The position numbers and the translations under genes are program-made. DNA of 64,000 nucleotides from Bacteroides faecium (GTDB lineage Bacteria > Bacteroidota > Bacteroidia > Bacteroidales > Bacteroidaceae): positions 372,001 through 436,000 of the forward strand of contig NZ_CP050831.1 of NCBI RefSeq assembly GCF_012113595.1, written 5' to 3'. Each line of letters begins with the position of its first letter. Position 1 is the first letter of the stretch. Shown here piece by piece: positions 42,633 through 51,792 of this stretch. The notes below the pieces were generated by a model, which saw only the letters and a list, made by a program, of their open reading frames with translations, made no database searches and was not told the origin of the DNA.

Positions 42633-43694
42633 ATGAAGATTCTGGTCATCAATCCCGGTTCCACCTCTACCAAAATTGCTGTATATGAAAACGAAACACC
42701 TCTGTTGGTCAGCAATATCAAGCATACGGTAGAAGAATTATCCGTTTATCCGCAAGTGATAGACCAGTTTGAGTTCCGAAAGAACCTGGTACTTCAAGAA
42801 TTAGAGTCTAATGGGATTCCTTTTGCTTTTGATGCTGTCATCGGGCGTGGCGGATTGGTAAAACCCATTCCCGGCGGCGTATATGAAGTGAACGAGGCTA
42901 TGGTACGGGACACATTGCATGCCATGCGTACACATGCCTGCAACCTCGGTGGTTTGATAGCAAAAGAACTGGCATCCTCTCTTCCCGATTGCCCTGCTTT
43001 CATTGCCGACCCGGGAGTGGTAGACGAACTGGAAGATATAGCCCGTATTACAGGCTCTCCGCTTATGCCGAAAATTACCATCTGGCATGCATTGAATCAA
43101 AAGGCAATAGCCCGGCGTTTTGCCAAAGAACAGGGAACAAGGTATGAGGAACTTGATTTGATTATCTGTCATCTGGGCGGCGGCATTTCGATAGCTGTCC
43201 ACCATCACGGACGTGCTATCGACGCGAACAATGCATTGGACGGTGAAGGCCCTTTCTCACCGGAACGTGCCGGAACGCTTCCGGCAGGTCAACTCATTGA
43301 CCTTTGTTTCAGCGGGCAGCACACGAAAGATGAATTAAAAAAACGCATTTCCGGTCGCGCCGGTCTGACGGCACATTTGGGGACTACCGATGTACCTGCC
43401 ATTATCAAGTCCATAGAAGAAGGGGATAAAAAAGCGGAACTGATATTGGATGCCATGATTTATAATGTAGCAAAAGCCATCGGTGGAGCCGCTACCGTCC
43501 TATGCGGGAAAATAGATGCCATCCTTCTGACCGGGGGAATCGCTTATTCTGATTATGTCATTTCACGACTCAAAAAGCGCATCTCATTTCTGGCTCCTAT
43601 CCATATCTATCCCGGAGAGAATGAAATGGAGTCACTGGCTTTTAATGCGATAGGGGCATTGAAAGGAGAGTTGCCTATACAGGTCTACAAGTAA
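42633..43694 (+). CDS. buk: Butyrate kinase
   Basis: Forms butyrate and ATP from butyryl phosphate. The 353-residue ASKHA protein begins with the phosphate-binding loop NPGSTSTKIAVYENE (7-21), has LIICHLGGGISIAVHHHGRA, and the adenosine motif ILLTGGIAYSD. It is paired with ptb, so the enzymes act in sequence to conserve energy from an acyl-CoA. Confidence 0.93.
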   Translation: MKILVINPGSTSTKIAVYENETPLLVSNIKHTVEELSVYPQVIDQFEFRKNLVLQELESNGIPFAFDAVIGRGGLVKPIPGGVYEVNEAMVRDTLHAMRTHACNLGGLIAKELASSLPDCPAFIADPGVVDELEDIARITGSPLMPKITIWHALNQKAIARRFAKEQGTRYEELDLIICHLGGGISIAVHHHGRAIDANNALDGEGPFSPERAGTLPAGQLIDLCFSGQHTKDELKKRISGRAGLTAHLGTTDVPAIIKSIEEGDKKAELILDAMIYNVAKAIGGAATVLCGKIDAILLTGGIAYSDYVISRLKKRISFLAPIHIYPGENEMESLAFNAIGALKGELPIQVYK

Positions 43695-43755
43695 CATGAC
43701 CTTTTGCACAAGAATGGGTTAACCGCCTATCTTGCCCCAAATGTTATTGATTATG

Positions 43756-45480
43756 TCAAACTTCCTCCATCCGCTCCAACTCCCATCCGCGAAATTGCAT
43801 CACGATGCAATGTAGCTCGGTGTCGTGCACCATCTGGCGTACCTTAGCACCGACAGCATACCCTTTTATCTGCTCTACGGCTTCTTGCCACTGGGCTTCG
43901 GCTTTTGCTTCCGAGTCCTTGGCGGAGAGGTATTTCAGTTCAATAATATAGCTGTGCTTCACGTCATAGCGCATCAAGTCGGGCATTAGGAACAGGTCGC
44001 AATAACCGTGGTTCAATTCCACTTCCGGAGCTATCAGGTAATAGGCATTCGTACTCAAGTAGGCAGTAAAGAAGCCTTGCAGGTTGCGCTCGCCTTCGAT
44101 GGCACTTCGCACGGAAGAGTTTTCCTTGTAGGCATGGGCGATAAATTCCAGTGTTTCACGCCAATGACCGTCGTAGGCCATCTCATAATACATCAGTCCA
44201 AGGTCAATCAGATTGATATGTCGGTTGTCCTGATATTCTTCCAACAGAAATTCGTAATACTGCTTACGCACGTTATTATTGGGAATACTCAACACCAGAT
44301 AGTTGCCACGAGTGGCGGTAATGGTGAGCATACCATAATAGAAAAGCAGGCTGGGGAAAATCTCCGGTTTGGTAATATCGGTAGCGGGAAAGGTAGTCAC
44401 TAACGTGGTGACAATCTGCCCCTCTTCCGTGATTTTGCGCAATACGCCCTTACGGTTACCGTCCAACTTATCCAGCCGGATGAGTTTCTTCATCTTATTG
44501 TAGTCTGTGCGGGTATTGGGATCTATCATCTCTTCAGGGGATTTACCCAAAGTCATATAATGCCGCAAATAATAGAACACCATGTCACAATTGAACATTT
44601 TCGGGTCACGCTCCAAACTTTCTTTGGCAAAACAATAATTGTCATACCACGGGCGCATTTCCTCTATCATCGCATTTATATCCGTATTGCCCGGTAACTG
44701 TCCGGCATCCTTATAATACCGGATCATCTCGCGTACATCAGTCTCGCTGAATCCCAGCATCATGTTAAACTGATAATCGGTACTGATATTCCAACCGATA
44801 TTGAATCCGCTAGTCAAGTCATCCAGTGTCACAGGGCTGACGCCTGTCATGAAGATACGATCAAACATACCTTTGAACTTCTTGAATATTTCGCGATAAA
44901 AACCACTGGCATGGGTCAGGGCATGATAGACCTTGTCGCCTTGCTCGTTCAGCACCACGTTAGTGAAATTATCGTATTCATCCACAATCAGATAAAGCTT
45001 GGACCCGTTATTACGTGCCTTGCGATCCAGAAAGTTTATTTTGTTGGTAGTGCCGTATTGGGCTTTCATTTCCTCTTCAAAGCCGGGATAATAATAAGGT
45101 TCATAGATAGAAGCAAAATCATCCAGTCCACCACAGCAATAATCATCAAAATTCTGGGCAAGTGTCCTATCAAGCCCGCCTACTCTGGAGAAGTCAAGAT
45201 AAAGTATTTGGAAAGCTCCTTGCAACTGTGTAGGACGACTACCTATCCATAGATTGCCGAAGCGTTTTTCGAACTTTTCTTTTTGAGAGATGTCATAATA
45301 AGCCCGGAGCATACTCAGAAAGATGCTCTTGCCGAAACGGCGGGGACGGATAAAGAACAAATTGTTGGGCTGCTCTTCCAACAAAGGCAGATACATCGTT
45401 TTATCCACATAATATTGGTTCTGCTCCACCACTTCCACAAAGTTGGCAACGCCATAAGGGATTCTTTTTACTTCTTCCAT
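43756..45480 (-). CDS. AAA-ATPase-like / PD-(D/E)XK protein (copy 1)
   Basis: The 574-residue protein has the PF09820-type ATPase region (about 1-240): RIPYGVANF, the YYVDKTMYL segment, and the degenerate P-loop RPRRFGKS (45-52); LYLIVDEYDNF is Walker B. The C-terminus carries a PDDEXK_9-like nuclease domain with DLFLMPD and SYIIELKYL. Such genes occur in many copies in Bacteroides; their role is unknown. A paralogue at 48914 is encoded in the same direction. The -7 element TACTTTTG is at 45523-45530 and a palindrome lies at 45507-45517. Confidence 0.85.
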   Translation of the reverse strand: MEEVKRIPYGVANFVEVVEQNQYYVDKTMYLPLLEEQPNNLFFIRPRRFGKSIFLSMLRAYYDISQKEKFEKRFGNLWIGSRPTQLQGAFQILYLDFSRVGGLDRTLAQNFDDYCCGGLDDFASIYEPYYYPGFEEEMKAQYGTTNKINFLDRKARNNGSKLYLIVDEYDNFTNVVLNEQGDKVYHALTHASGFYREIFKKFKGMFDRIFMTGVSPVTLDDLTSGFNIGWNISTDYQFNMMLGFSETDVREMIRYYKDAGQLPGNTDINAMIEEMRPWYDNYCFAKESLERDPKMFNCDMVFYYLRHYMTLGKSPEEMIDPNTRTDYNKMKKLIRLDKLDGNRKGVLRKITEEGQIVTTLVTTFPATDITKPEIFPSLLFYYGMLTITATRGNYLVLSIPNNNVRKQYYEFLLEEYQDNRHINLIDLGLMYYEMAYDGHWRETLEFIAHAYKENSSVRSAIEGERNLQGFFTAYLSTNAYYLIAPEVELNHGYCDLFLMPDLMRYDVKHSYIIELKYLSAKDSEAKAEAQWQEAVEQIKGYAVGAKVRQMVHDTELHCIVMQFRGWELERMEEV

Positions 45481-45506
45481 AATTGTTCCTTTCTTTAGTC
45501 CTCATA

Positions 45507-45530
45507 CCCATTATGGGCAACACAAAAGTA
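45507..45530 (-). promoter_or_regulatory. Promoter with CCCAT-t-ATGGG palindrome
   Basis: TACTTTTG on the minus strand (45523-45530) is followed by CCCAT-t-ATGGG (45507-45517), which covers the expected transcription start of the AAA-ATPase gene. Confidence 0.45.
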
Positions 45531-45640
45531 ATACATTCCCGCAGAAAGAACAAAGAAAGAGAAAGAAAGTTGAAATGTCACTGTGCAAAAACAATACGAA
45601 ATATAATCTCCTCAGCGCACTAAAAACGATTTCGCAAAAT

Positions 45641-45806
45641 CATTTCTCATATTCTCATAATTACAAGATAATTACGTATTAATCAAACAGATAACACTAT
45701 GAGAAATAAAATCAAATACGGCATTTCTCATACTTTTTTCACCATTTCACCTTAAAAACAGTGCATTTCTCATACGTTTATCAATCATTTCTCATAAGGA
45801 AAGTAA
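45641..45806. repeat. CATTTCTCATA repeat cluster
   Basis: CATTTCTCATA or a 1-base variant occurs at 45641-45651, 45722-45732, 45774-45784 and 45796-45806, and inverted at 45698-45708. It lies in the gene-free stretch 45531-45972 between the AAA-ATPase gene and the IS66 element. No other feature is visible there. Confidence 0.55.
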
Positions 45807-46078
45807 CACTTCTGAAACGAAAAAAACATTAGGCGGCAATATATTTCAAGGTAAACATGAAGTCATGCACCGCTTAATTACATAGTATCAAGCGGTACTT
45901 TACAACACACAAAGCAGGCATCAAGAGGTCATCCCACTAATATCCGGACATCTTTCCTTAGGCATCTATACATCTTCCCTGTAAGCATTCGGCCTTTTGC
46001 GTATTTCTCTCCAAGCTATAATAAAGTCAAAAGCCAGACATACTTCGTCTGGCTTTTGACTTTACTAAATTATCTTGT

Positions 46079-47692
46079 TTATCCTTTCCAATTAAATGGC
46101 AGTAAATCGGAGTAGTCGTTTTTCTCTTCTCTTTCTTTCTCCTGTACCCTGATCAACACGTCCTGCATCCATAGTTTTGGGTTCACCTTATTTTCCCTGC
46201 AACATCCCATCAGTGAAAAGAATATTGCCGCTGCATGTGCCGCCTCATGTGAACCGGAGAAAAGAGTGTTTTTTCTGTTCAAAGTCAATGGTCTTATAGA
46301 ACGCTCCACCGGATTATTGTCAATGCAGAATTGTGCATCGTTGACATATCCGGACAGTTGTTCAAATCGTGTGTACATATAGAATATGGCCTTGGCAATA
46401 GGCGATTTCTCAACCGTATGTTCATATTCCTCCTTGCACCATTTTTCCAGTCCTTTGATAATAGGGTACGATTCTTCCCGGCGAAGCTTTACTACAGCCC
46501 CGCCTTCCAGATGTTCTATGCTGATTTTCTCCTCCACAGCATACAGTCTGCCTATTTGTTCAAGTGCATGCCTTGCTCTGGGAGGGTCATTTCCTTCCGC
46601 TTCCACAAACTTGCGCCTGACGTGTGCCCAGCAGCACAGGTGCAACTTTCCGGGTAGCGTGTCGAACTCGTCATATACTGCAAAACCGTCACTCTGTACC
46701 ACCCGGACCTGTCCTGCCAGCAGTGTGTCTATTCCACTGCTGCCACGTCCCTTGTGATATTCAAAGAAGGGGGTATGGAACCGGGGCAGATAGAAGTTCC
46801 ACATATACCCGCGGTGAAGGGCACCGGGACGGTCGCTTTCAAGTACGGGATGGGGCGTCTCATCGGCCATGACGTAATAACTGTCCTTGACCAGTTCACG
46901 AAGCTCATTATAGACCGGCTCCAGACGCTGTGCGGCGGCCATCATCCAGTTACTTACGGTGGAAGGACTCAGATGGATGCCTTCACGCTCAAAAATGTCC
47001 AGCTGTCTGTGCAGAGGCAGATGATCGTAATATTTGGCGGTAGCAATGTGGGACAGTATACTTTCCGACGCATTGCTGTGAGGGTGTGCCATTACGGGCA
47101 TGGGAGCAGTCATGATACGACCGTCGGCAAGTCGGTATTTAGGGCGGATGATGCGTCTCACATAGAATCGCGCAGGGCTGACGGCATATTGTTCGCTCAC
47201 TTCCTCCCCCAGCTTTGTCGCTCCCTCCAGGGAAAGACCTTCCGGCATGGGAATGATGATTTCCTCACGGGGAAGGGACGGGTCGATGGGCTTACGGGCG
47301 TGGGGAGTAATCTTTTGGGTGAAGCTCTTACGGAAACGGTTGTAACCATTCTCCGATTTGACAGATTTCTCAGCTATTTTCTGTTCTTCCGCTACCGGGT
47401 CATTGACATCGGACGGGGATTCGAAACAGATGCTCAATTGGCTGGCATCTTCGGGAAGATGACGTTTTTCACTGGATTTACCCCATAAACGGCGTGTCAA
47501 GTCAGCCAATTTCCATCTCAAGTCAGCTATGACGGCTGTACAGGCTGAGATTTCCCCGGCCTGGCGGGAATACTCCTGCAAAGAGGCTTCGTATTTTCTC
47601 TGAAGTTCCGCATGCTCCTTTTCAAGACGTTCACGTTCCTTGCGCAACTCTTCGTACTCTTCCAAAGTAAGGGTAATGACTGGTTCTTTCAC
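46079..47692 (-). CDS. tnpC: IS66-family transposase
   Basis: The 537-residue transposase has an N-terminal coiled coil (EEYEELRKERERLEKEHAEL), the LARRLWGKSSEK-like motif typical of IS66 (LTRRLWGKSSEKRH), a central zinc-binding-like domain around residues 140-200, and a DDE catalytic domain. The acidic residues are in YYVMADETPHP, VVQSDGFAVYD and NNPVERSIRPL. The last residues, LLPFNWKG, are the usual IS66 C-terminus. It is intact and follows the accessory gene in the element. Confidence 0.93.
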   Translation of the reverse strand: MKEPVITLTLEEYEELRKERERLEKEHAELQRKYEASLQEYSRQAGEISACTAVIADLRWKLADLTRRLWGKSSEKRHLPEDASQLSICFESPSDVNDPVAEEQKIAEKSVKSENGYNRFRKSFTQKITPHARKPIDPSLPREEIIIPMPEGLSLEGATKLGEEVSEQYAVSPARFYVRRIIRPKYRLADGRIMTAPMPVMAHPHSNASESILSHIATAKYYDHLPLHRQLDIFEREGIHLSPSTVSNWMMAAAQRLEPVYNELRELVKDSYYVMADETPHPVLESDRPGALHRGYMWNFYLPRFHTPFFEYHKGRGSSGIDTLLAGQVRVVQSDGFAVYDEFDTLPGKLHLCCWAHVRRKFVEAEGNDPPRARHALEQIGRLYAVEEKISIEHLEGGAVVKLRREESYPIIKGLEKWCKEEYEHTVEKSPIAKAIFYMYTRFEQLSGYVNDAQFCIDNNPVERSIRPLTLNRKNTLFSGSHEAAHAAAIFFSLMGCCRENKVNPKLWMQDVLIRVQEKEREEKNDYSDLLPFNWKG

Positions 47693-47761
47693 TGTATATC
47701 CACTTTTTTATTATGTGGCAAAGTTATCAAAATAAAGCTGTACGGCTTATAGGACGGGAGA

Positions 47762-48271
47762 TTACTTTTCAACTGTTTTCCGATACTTTTTAACAGTAAG
47801 CAGCTCATTCAGGCGATTCCAGGAAATTTGAAGAAAATCCCTCTTCCGTTCGTCCTTTTTCAAGAGGAAAGAACCGTGGTTCAGACGACGGCATTCCAGA
47901 CGGTATTCATCGTCGCACCGATAAAGGATATGCAACCTGCTACGGGAACGGTCAAGAAAAATATGGCAGCTCTGCTCTGACACGTAAGAACCCGTGTGCC
48001 GGATGACCTCACCACAAAGACCGTCAATTCCTTTATGGAAATTACAACCTTGGGGATAAAGGTAATAAGACCAGAAAGGACTGCTACGGAAAAGACCAAG
48101 ACCTAAAGGGAGAAGTAGGTCCTGAGGGGAATGGATACCAAGACTGGAAGCCGATACTTTATAACGACGACCACCATCAAATATGAAAAGAACAGAATCA
48201 AAATGATTAGACTCAGACAAGAGACTACGCAGCTTTTCACTTTCATTAGAAAATACTAAGACTGAACACAT
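47762..48271 (-). CDS. tnpB: IS66 TnpB-type accessory protein with N-terminal extension
   Basis: The 169-residue protein has the TnpB (IS66 Orf2) core in its middle: FWSYYLYPQGCNFHKGIDGL, CGEVIRHTG, and later IFLDRSRSRLHILYRCDDEY. Usual TnpB proteins have about 115 residues and begin near YLYP; here about 70 residues (MCSVLVFSNESEKLRSLLSE and on) precede it. The extension could be a fused tnpA-like part or a later start may be used. TnpB is needed for IS66 transposition together with the transposase. Confidence 0.75.
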   Translation of the reverse strand: MCSVLVFSNESEKLRSLLSESNHFDSVLFIFDGGRRYKVSASSLGIHSPQDLLLPLGLGLFRSSPFWSYYLYPQGCNFHKGIDGLCGEVIRHTGSYVSEQSCHIFLDRSRSRLHILYRCDDEYRLECRRLNHGSFLLKKDERKRDFLQISWNRLNELLTVKKYRKTVEK

Positions 48272-48369
48272 AATGGAGTAAGATAATTATGAAGTCACAA
48301 AGGTAGGAAGGAAAACAAGGGAAACAAACACGCACAAGGCCGAATACTTACTCTTCCCTTAGGCATTGT

Positions 48370-48460
48370 CAAGGGCTCACTATTGTGAACAAACAGGCTA
48401 ACAGCCGTAGATAAATATATCTACATATGTGAACAAATAAGCTCACAGTTGTGAGCCCTT
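48370..48460. repeat. GTGAACAAA / GGCTCACA repeat group
   Basis: GGCTCAC-tatt-GTGAACAAACAGGCTAACAG is followed by ATGTGAACAAATAAGCTCACAG and then TTGTGAGCCC; an inverted pair GGGCTCAC/GTGAGCCC frames the group. Between them is the palindrome TAGATAAATATATCTA. Confidence 0.45.
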
Positions 48461-48497
48461 ATACATGATTAGGGGAAAACATAAGAATACCAAAGGA

Positions 48498-48560
48498 TTG
48501 ACATATAAGATATAAGGAAACGACATATAATATATAAGGGGTTGACGTATGATATATAGG
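48498..48560 (+). repeat. Three 20-bp direct repeats spaced by 22 bp
   Basis: TTGACATATAAGATATAAGG (48498-48517), ACGACATATAATATATAAGG (48520-48539) and TTGACGTATGATATATAGG (48542-48560). The period equals two helical turns. They lie in 48360-48913, a gene-free stretch which also holds a GTGAACAAA/GGCTCAC repeat group at 48370-48460. No gene is seen. Confidence 0.5.
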
Positions 48561-48913
48561 AGAAAAAGGATAAAAACAGCTACTTGAAACCGAAACAAAC
48601 ATAAAATAATAGGCTACACGAAGCAAATAAAGCACAAAAAGCAGTCAACATGGAGTATGTTGACTTATCACAAGAAAATACATATTATACTGATTATAAA
48701 TGTATTATATATTAAAAGTAAAAATTCAGTATGAGAGTAAAAGTTACTATCAGGGAGATATAAAGTCCTGCTCCCATAGCTGAAACTACGATGAATAAAG
48801 GGGTTCAAACGATTTATGAGAGTATGAGGGTAAAATCAAAAAAAACTTTTTATGGGAAATATGATTCAACTTATTTCCGTACAGTTTTACTCAAATTCAA
48901 CCGCTGATCCATA

Positions 48914-50674
48914 TTATAAAGAAAGAGTAGTCTCTTCCAATAATACAAGCTCCCAACTACGCCATACAATTGTAATCAGTTTCAGTCCACCTTTTGCCTT
49001 GGCTCCCGCTACCAATTCGTCTTCACTATAACGAAGTAACTGTTCGCGCGCCTCATCGGCAAGGGTACGTATCTCTTTTTCCGAAGCACCGGCTTTCGCA
49101 TATTTCACTTCAAGCAGATAGGTAAACGGCGGCATCACGGGAACCGACGGACTAGGCTTGAAGAAGAAATCTGCAAAACCTTTATTCAATTCGTATTCCG
49201 GATAGAGTTGATAATAACGGTACATCCCTAAATAAGCAAGCAAAAAACCTTTAATGTGTGCTTCACCCTCAATATATTCACGGATGCGGCTCTGCTCACG
49301 TATAGCATCAGCTATAAAATCGAAAAGAGGTTTCCAATCTCCCCGAAAAGCCATATCCTCAAATAGAGCAGCCATCTTGTTCATATCCATCTTAAAGATA
49401 TTATGTTTGATATATCCTTGAATCAGGAAGTTGAAAAGCTGTTCCCTTACAACTAAATTCGGGACATGCAAGATGGGTCTTCCCACCATATCAACACCTT
49501 TAATGGAAAGAAGCCCGAAGTAGAATAACAAAGATTTGAAATTACTGGGATCCGTCATCTCCAATGCAGAAAAATGAGTGACGATATCGGTAGTAATCTC
49601 TCCTTGCTCGGCTATTTCCTTTATAACGGAAAAGTTCTCTCCCAATCCGTGGTCAAGCTTTATCAAGTATGTCAGTTTGTTGAAGTCGGTACGGATATTA
49701 GGGTCTACAATCTCTTTTGGTTTTTTATGATGAAGAACAAAAGATTTCAGAAAATAAAGTGCCATATCAGAATTGAACATACACTGTTCCAATGTATCTT
49801 CACTAAAGCAATAATTGTCATAATTGGGTTTCATCATGGCAATAATTTCATCTACAGATTCTTCAAGAACTCCTTGCTCTTTATAATACGCCAACATTTC
49901 ACGCAACTCTTTCTCACTAAAGCCAACCAAATCATTGAACCAGGAGTCATTTGTAATGTTCGTTCCGATGTTAAAACCGCTAGTGACATCATCCATCGTT
50001 ACAGGACTCACGCCAGTGATAAACAATCGCTCAAGAGCAGAGCCGGTTCCTGTAGTAGCGGATTTTATCACGTTGAAGAAGCCGCGGATAAAACCTTCGC
50101 CATGCGTTGCTTTCCGATAATAGTCTGTACCGTAAGTTGAAAGAATGGTATTAGTGAAATTATCATATTCATCAATAAGCAAATAAATTCGGATATTTCC
50201 TTTACGACTGGCGTAGGTGTTGACTGCCGATAAAAAAGCACCGGGGACTTTTTGGGTATCCTCATCCAAAACATCCCAAATTTCTTTTCCCAACAAATGT
50301 TCGTATTTGTATACGAAGTCTTTTATCTTGTTACAACAATGAAGTTTAAACGAGTGCTCTACCTCATTGACATTAGAACTTACTTCAGAAAAATTAAACC
50401 GCATGATGAGAAACTTATTATGTAGCCTGGTAGGATGCTGACCTATGTATAAATGCCCGAACAATTCATTAAACTGTTCGACATAACTAATATCGTAATA
50501 GGTTTCCAACATAGCCAAAGTCAGACTCTTCCCAAATCGACGGGGACGGATCAGAAACAGATAAGGCGGTTGCATCTCTATTTTTTCAATGAACATTGTC
50601 TTATCCACATAATAATAATTCTCTTTCTGAATTCGTCCAAAGTCCGTTATTCCGTATGGTATTTGTTTCATCAT
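48914..50674 (-). CDS. AAA-ATPase-like / PD-(D/E)XK protein (copy 2)
   Basis: The start at 50674 (MMKQIPYGITDFGRIQKENY) is chosen because an upstream extension to 50728 would lie within the XRE gene and has no homology. The 586-residue protein is a clear paralogue of the gene at 43756: YYVDKTMFIEK, RPRRFGKSLTLAML (P-loop variant), YLLIDEYDNFTN (Walker B) and a C-terminal PDDEXK_9-like domain with ADFFFKPSP and YLLEVKYAK. Unlike copy 1 it sits behind an XRE regulator, whose end overlaps or abuts it. The role is unknown. Confidence 0.85.
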   Translation of the reverse strand: MMKQIPYGITDFGRIQKENYYYVDKTMFIEKIEMQPPYLFLIRPRRFGKSLTLAMLETYYDISYVEQFNELFGHLYIGQHPTRLHNKFLIMRFNFSEVSSNVNEVEHSFKLHCCNKIKDFVYKYEHLLGKEIWDVLDEDTQKVPGAFLSAVNTYASRKGNIRIYLLIDEYDNFTNTILSTYGTDYYRKATHGEGFIRGFFNVIKSATTGTGSALERLFITGVSPVTMDDVTSGFNIGTNITNDSWFNDLVGFSEKELREMLAYYKEQGVLEESVDEIIAMMKPNYDNYCFSEDTLEQCMFNSDMALYFLKSFVLHHKKPKEIVDPNIRTDFNKLTYLIKLDHGLGENFSVIKEIAEQGEITTDIVTHFSALEMTDPSNFKSLLFYFGLLSIKGVDMVGRPILHVPNLVVREQLFNFLIQGYIKHNIFKMDMNKMAALFEDMAFRGDWKPLFDFIADAIREQSRIREYIEGEAHIKGFLLAYLGMYRYYQLYPEYELNKGFADFFFKPSPSVPVMPPFTYLLEVKYAKAGASEKEIRTLADEAREQLLRYSEDELVAGAKAKGGLKLITIVWRSWELVLLEETTLSL

Positions 50675-50705
50675 ATTGCGATTCCTTTCAATATCATCTA
50701 TCTTC

Positions 50706-51155
50706 TTATTTCTGCAAACTTTGCTCAATATGCTGCAAACGACGTTCTAAAGCTGCATACTTTTCATCCTTTTCTTTTAAAAGACGTTCATAGAGTTCGG
50801 TGATTTTGTCGATAGGGTTAAAGTTGTTTACTCTATTGTCCTCACCAACTTCATCAACGAATCCAATATTAGCATTCGTCCCTGCATTACCATTATTTGT
50901 AATATTCTCAAACACCACCGTCTGCGCATCCTCCTCTAAAGTCTTAAGATAATCGAAAGGCACATTCAATGCCCGTGCAAAACGCTGCAACATTTCATCA
51001 TCAATCACTCTCATCTTCTCATATTTAGAGACAGCAGGTTGTGAAAGGTGTACCAATTCACTTAAACCTTCCTGGTTCATATTCTTTTCAATACGGGTAC
51101 GACGTATATTGCGTCCGTGATGGACTCTCCCAATAGTCAATTCTTCTGTTTCCAT
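50706..51155 (-). CDS. XRE-family HTH regulator with coiled-coil tail
   Basis: From the ATG at 51155 (METEELTIGRVHHGRNI) the protein has 149 residues. The Cro/C1 HTH is at about residues 10-72 (IRRTRIEKNMNQEGLSELV, then SQPAVSKYE). The C-terminus (ITELYERLLKEKDEKYAALE) is a coiled coil, probably for dimerisation. It lies 31 nt before the AAA-ATPase gene and probably controls it. Two -7 elements (TATATTTG) lie upstream at 51183-51190 and 51214-51221. Confidence 0.85.
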   Translation of the reverse strand: METEELTIGRVHHGRNIRRTRIEKNMNQEGLSELVHLSQPAVSKYEKMRVIDDEMLQRFARALNVPFDYLKTLEEDAQTVVFENITNNGNAGTNANIGFVDEVGEDNRVNNFNPIDKITELYERLLKEKDEKYAALERRLQHIEQSLQK

Positions 51156-51182
51156 TCTTGATTTCTTCTTTTTAAAATCCAA

Positions 51183-51221
51183 CAAATATACAAATGAAAA
51201 GTTTCGCTCGAAGCAAATATA
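51183..51221 (-). promoter_or_regulatory. Two TATATTTG elements upstream of the XRE gene
   Basis: Minus-strand TATATTTG at 51183-51190 and at 51214-51221. Either may be the -7 element; the repeat could also be a binding site for the regulator. Confidence 0.4.
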
Positions 51222-51361
51222 CGAAAAAAACGAATAGATGTGATAATATGGATAAAAGGAATATTACTACCGGTCAAAAGTAATAAAATGAATACTTCCA
51301 AACAGCCTGATTATAGAAAAAAACACGAACTTTGCAGCAAACAACATACAAACAGAAAACC

Positions 51362-51655
51362 ATGGAAAGAATATTAACAAGAAAAGAATATAAGTTCGTA
51401 AAAGAATTTATTGAGTTAATCCGAAAACACGGCATTTTGTTTTCCACGAATCAAGAAGGAAAAATCGTAATTATAATCCATGAGAAAGAAGGAGATAACA
51501 GACCTGAATTTCTGACACCTGCCATAGAACTGGGAGATTGTTTCGATGAAACAGAATTGTATGAGATACTAAACCAAACCAATGAACGGATAAAACAGAT
51601 TGCAGAAGATTATAAATCAGAAGAAATATTCACTCAACATCTAACTAAAAAATAA
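51362..51655 (+). CDS. Small acidic protein of unknown function
   Basis: From the ATG at 51362 the protein has 97 residues (MERILTRKEYKFVKEFIELI). It appears helical at both ends with a beta hairpin in the middle (ILFSTNQEGKIVIIIHEKEG) and an acidic second half. The longest frame starts at a TTG (51332), which lies next to a promoter-like ACTTTG and is not used. It is divergent from the XRE gene. I do not recognise a family. Confidence 0.6.
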   Translation: MERILTRKEYKFVKEFIELIRKHGILFSTNQEGKIVIIIHEKEGDNRPEFLTPAIELGDCFDETELYEILNQTNERIKQIAEDYKSEEIFTQHLTKK

Positions 51656-51702
51656 ATCCTCATCCCTAATATATAAATGCCCTAACCAATTTCTTTATCT
51701 CA

Positions 51703-51739
51703 AAGAGGGTTCGCTTTAAATTGTAAAGCGAACCCTCTT
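51703..51739. terminator. Perfect 16-bp hairpin between convergent genes
   Basis: AAGAGGGTTCGCTTTA (51703-51718) pairs perfectly with 51724-51739 around a 5-nt loop. It lies between the small acidic protein gene and the SusCD cluster. U tracts are weak on both sides, but the stem is strong. Confidence 0.7.
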
Positions 51740-51792
51740 CATTTCTGAATTATCTTCAATTAAACCTTATACTTAGAAAGTAAAAGGAATTA

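Larger units (their letters stand above)
45973..48359. mobile_element. Complete IS66-family insertion sequence with 8-bp target duplication
   Basis: The element spans 45981-48351 (2371 bp). Its ends are inverted repeats: GTAAGCATTCGGCCTTTTGC at the left, mirrored at 48330-48351; about 27 of 32 terminal positions match. The 8-bp TCTTCCCT is duplicated at 45973-45980 and 48352-48359, as IS66 elements produce. It carries a transposase and a TnpB-type accessory gene, both apparently intact. Confidence 0.9.

Noticed and set aside
46754..47488. Plus-strand frame of 244 codons
   Set aside because: Antisense to the IS66 transposase; no start context or motif.
48498..48560. Possible CRISPR array
   Set aside because: Three diverged 20-bp units separated by about 2 nt; no spacers.
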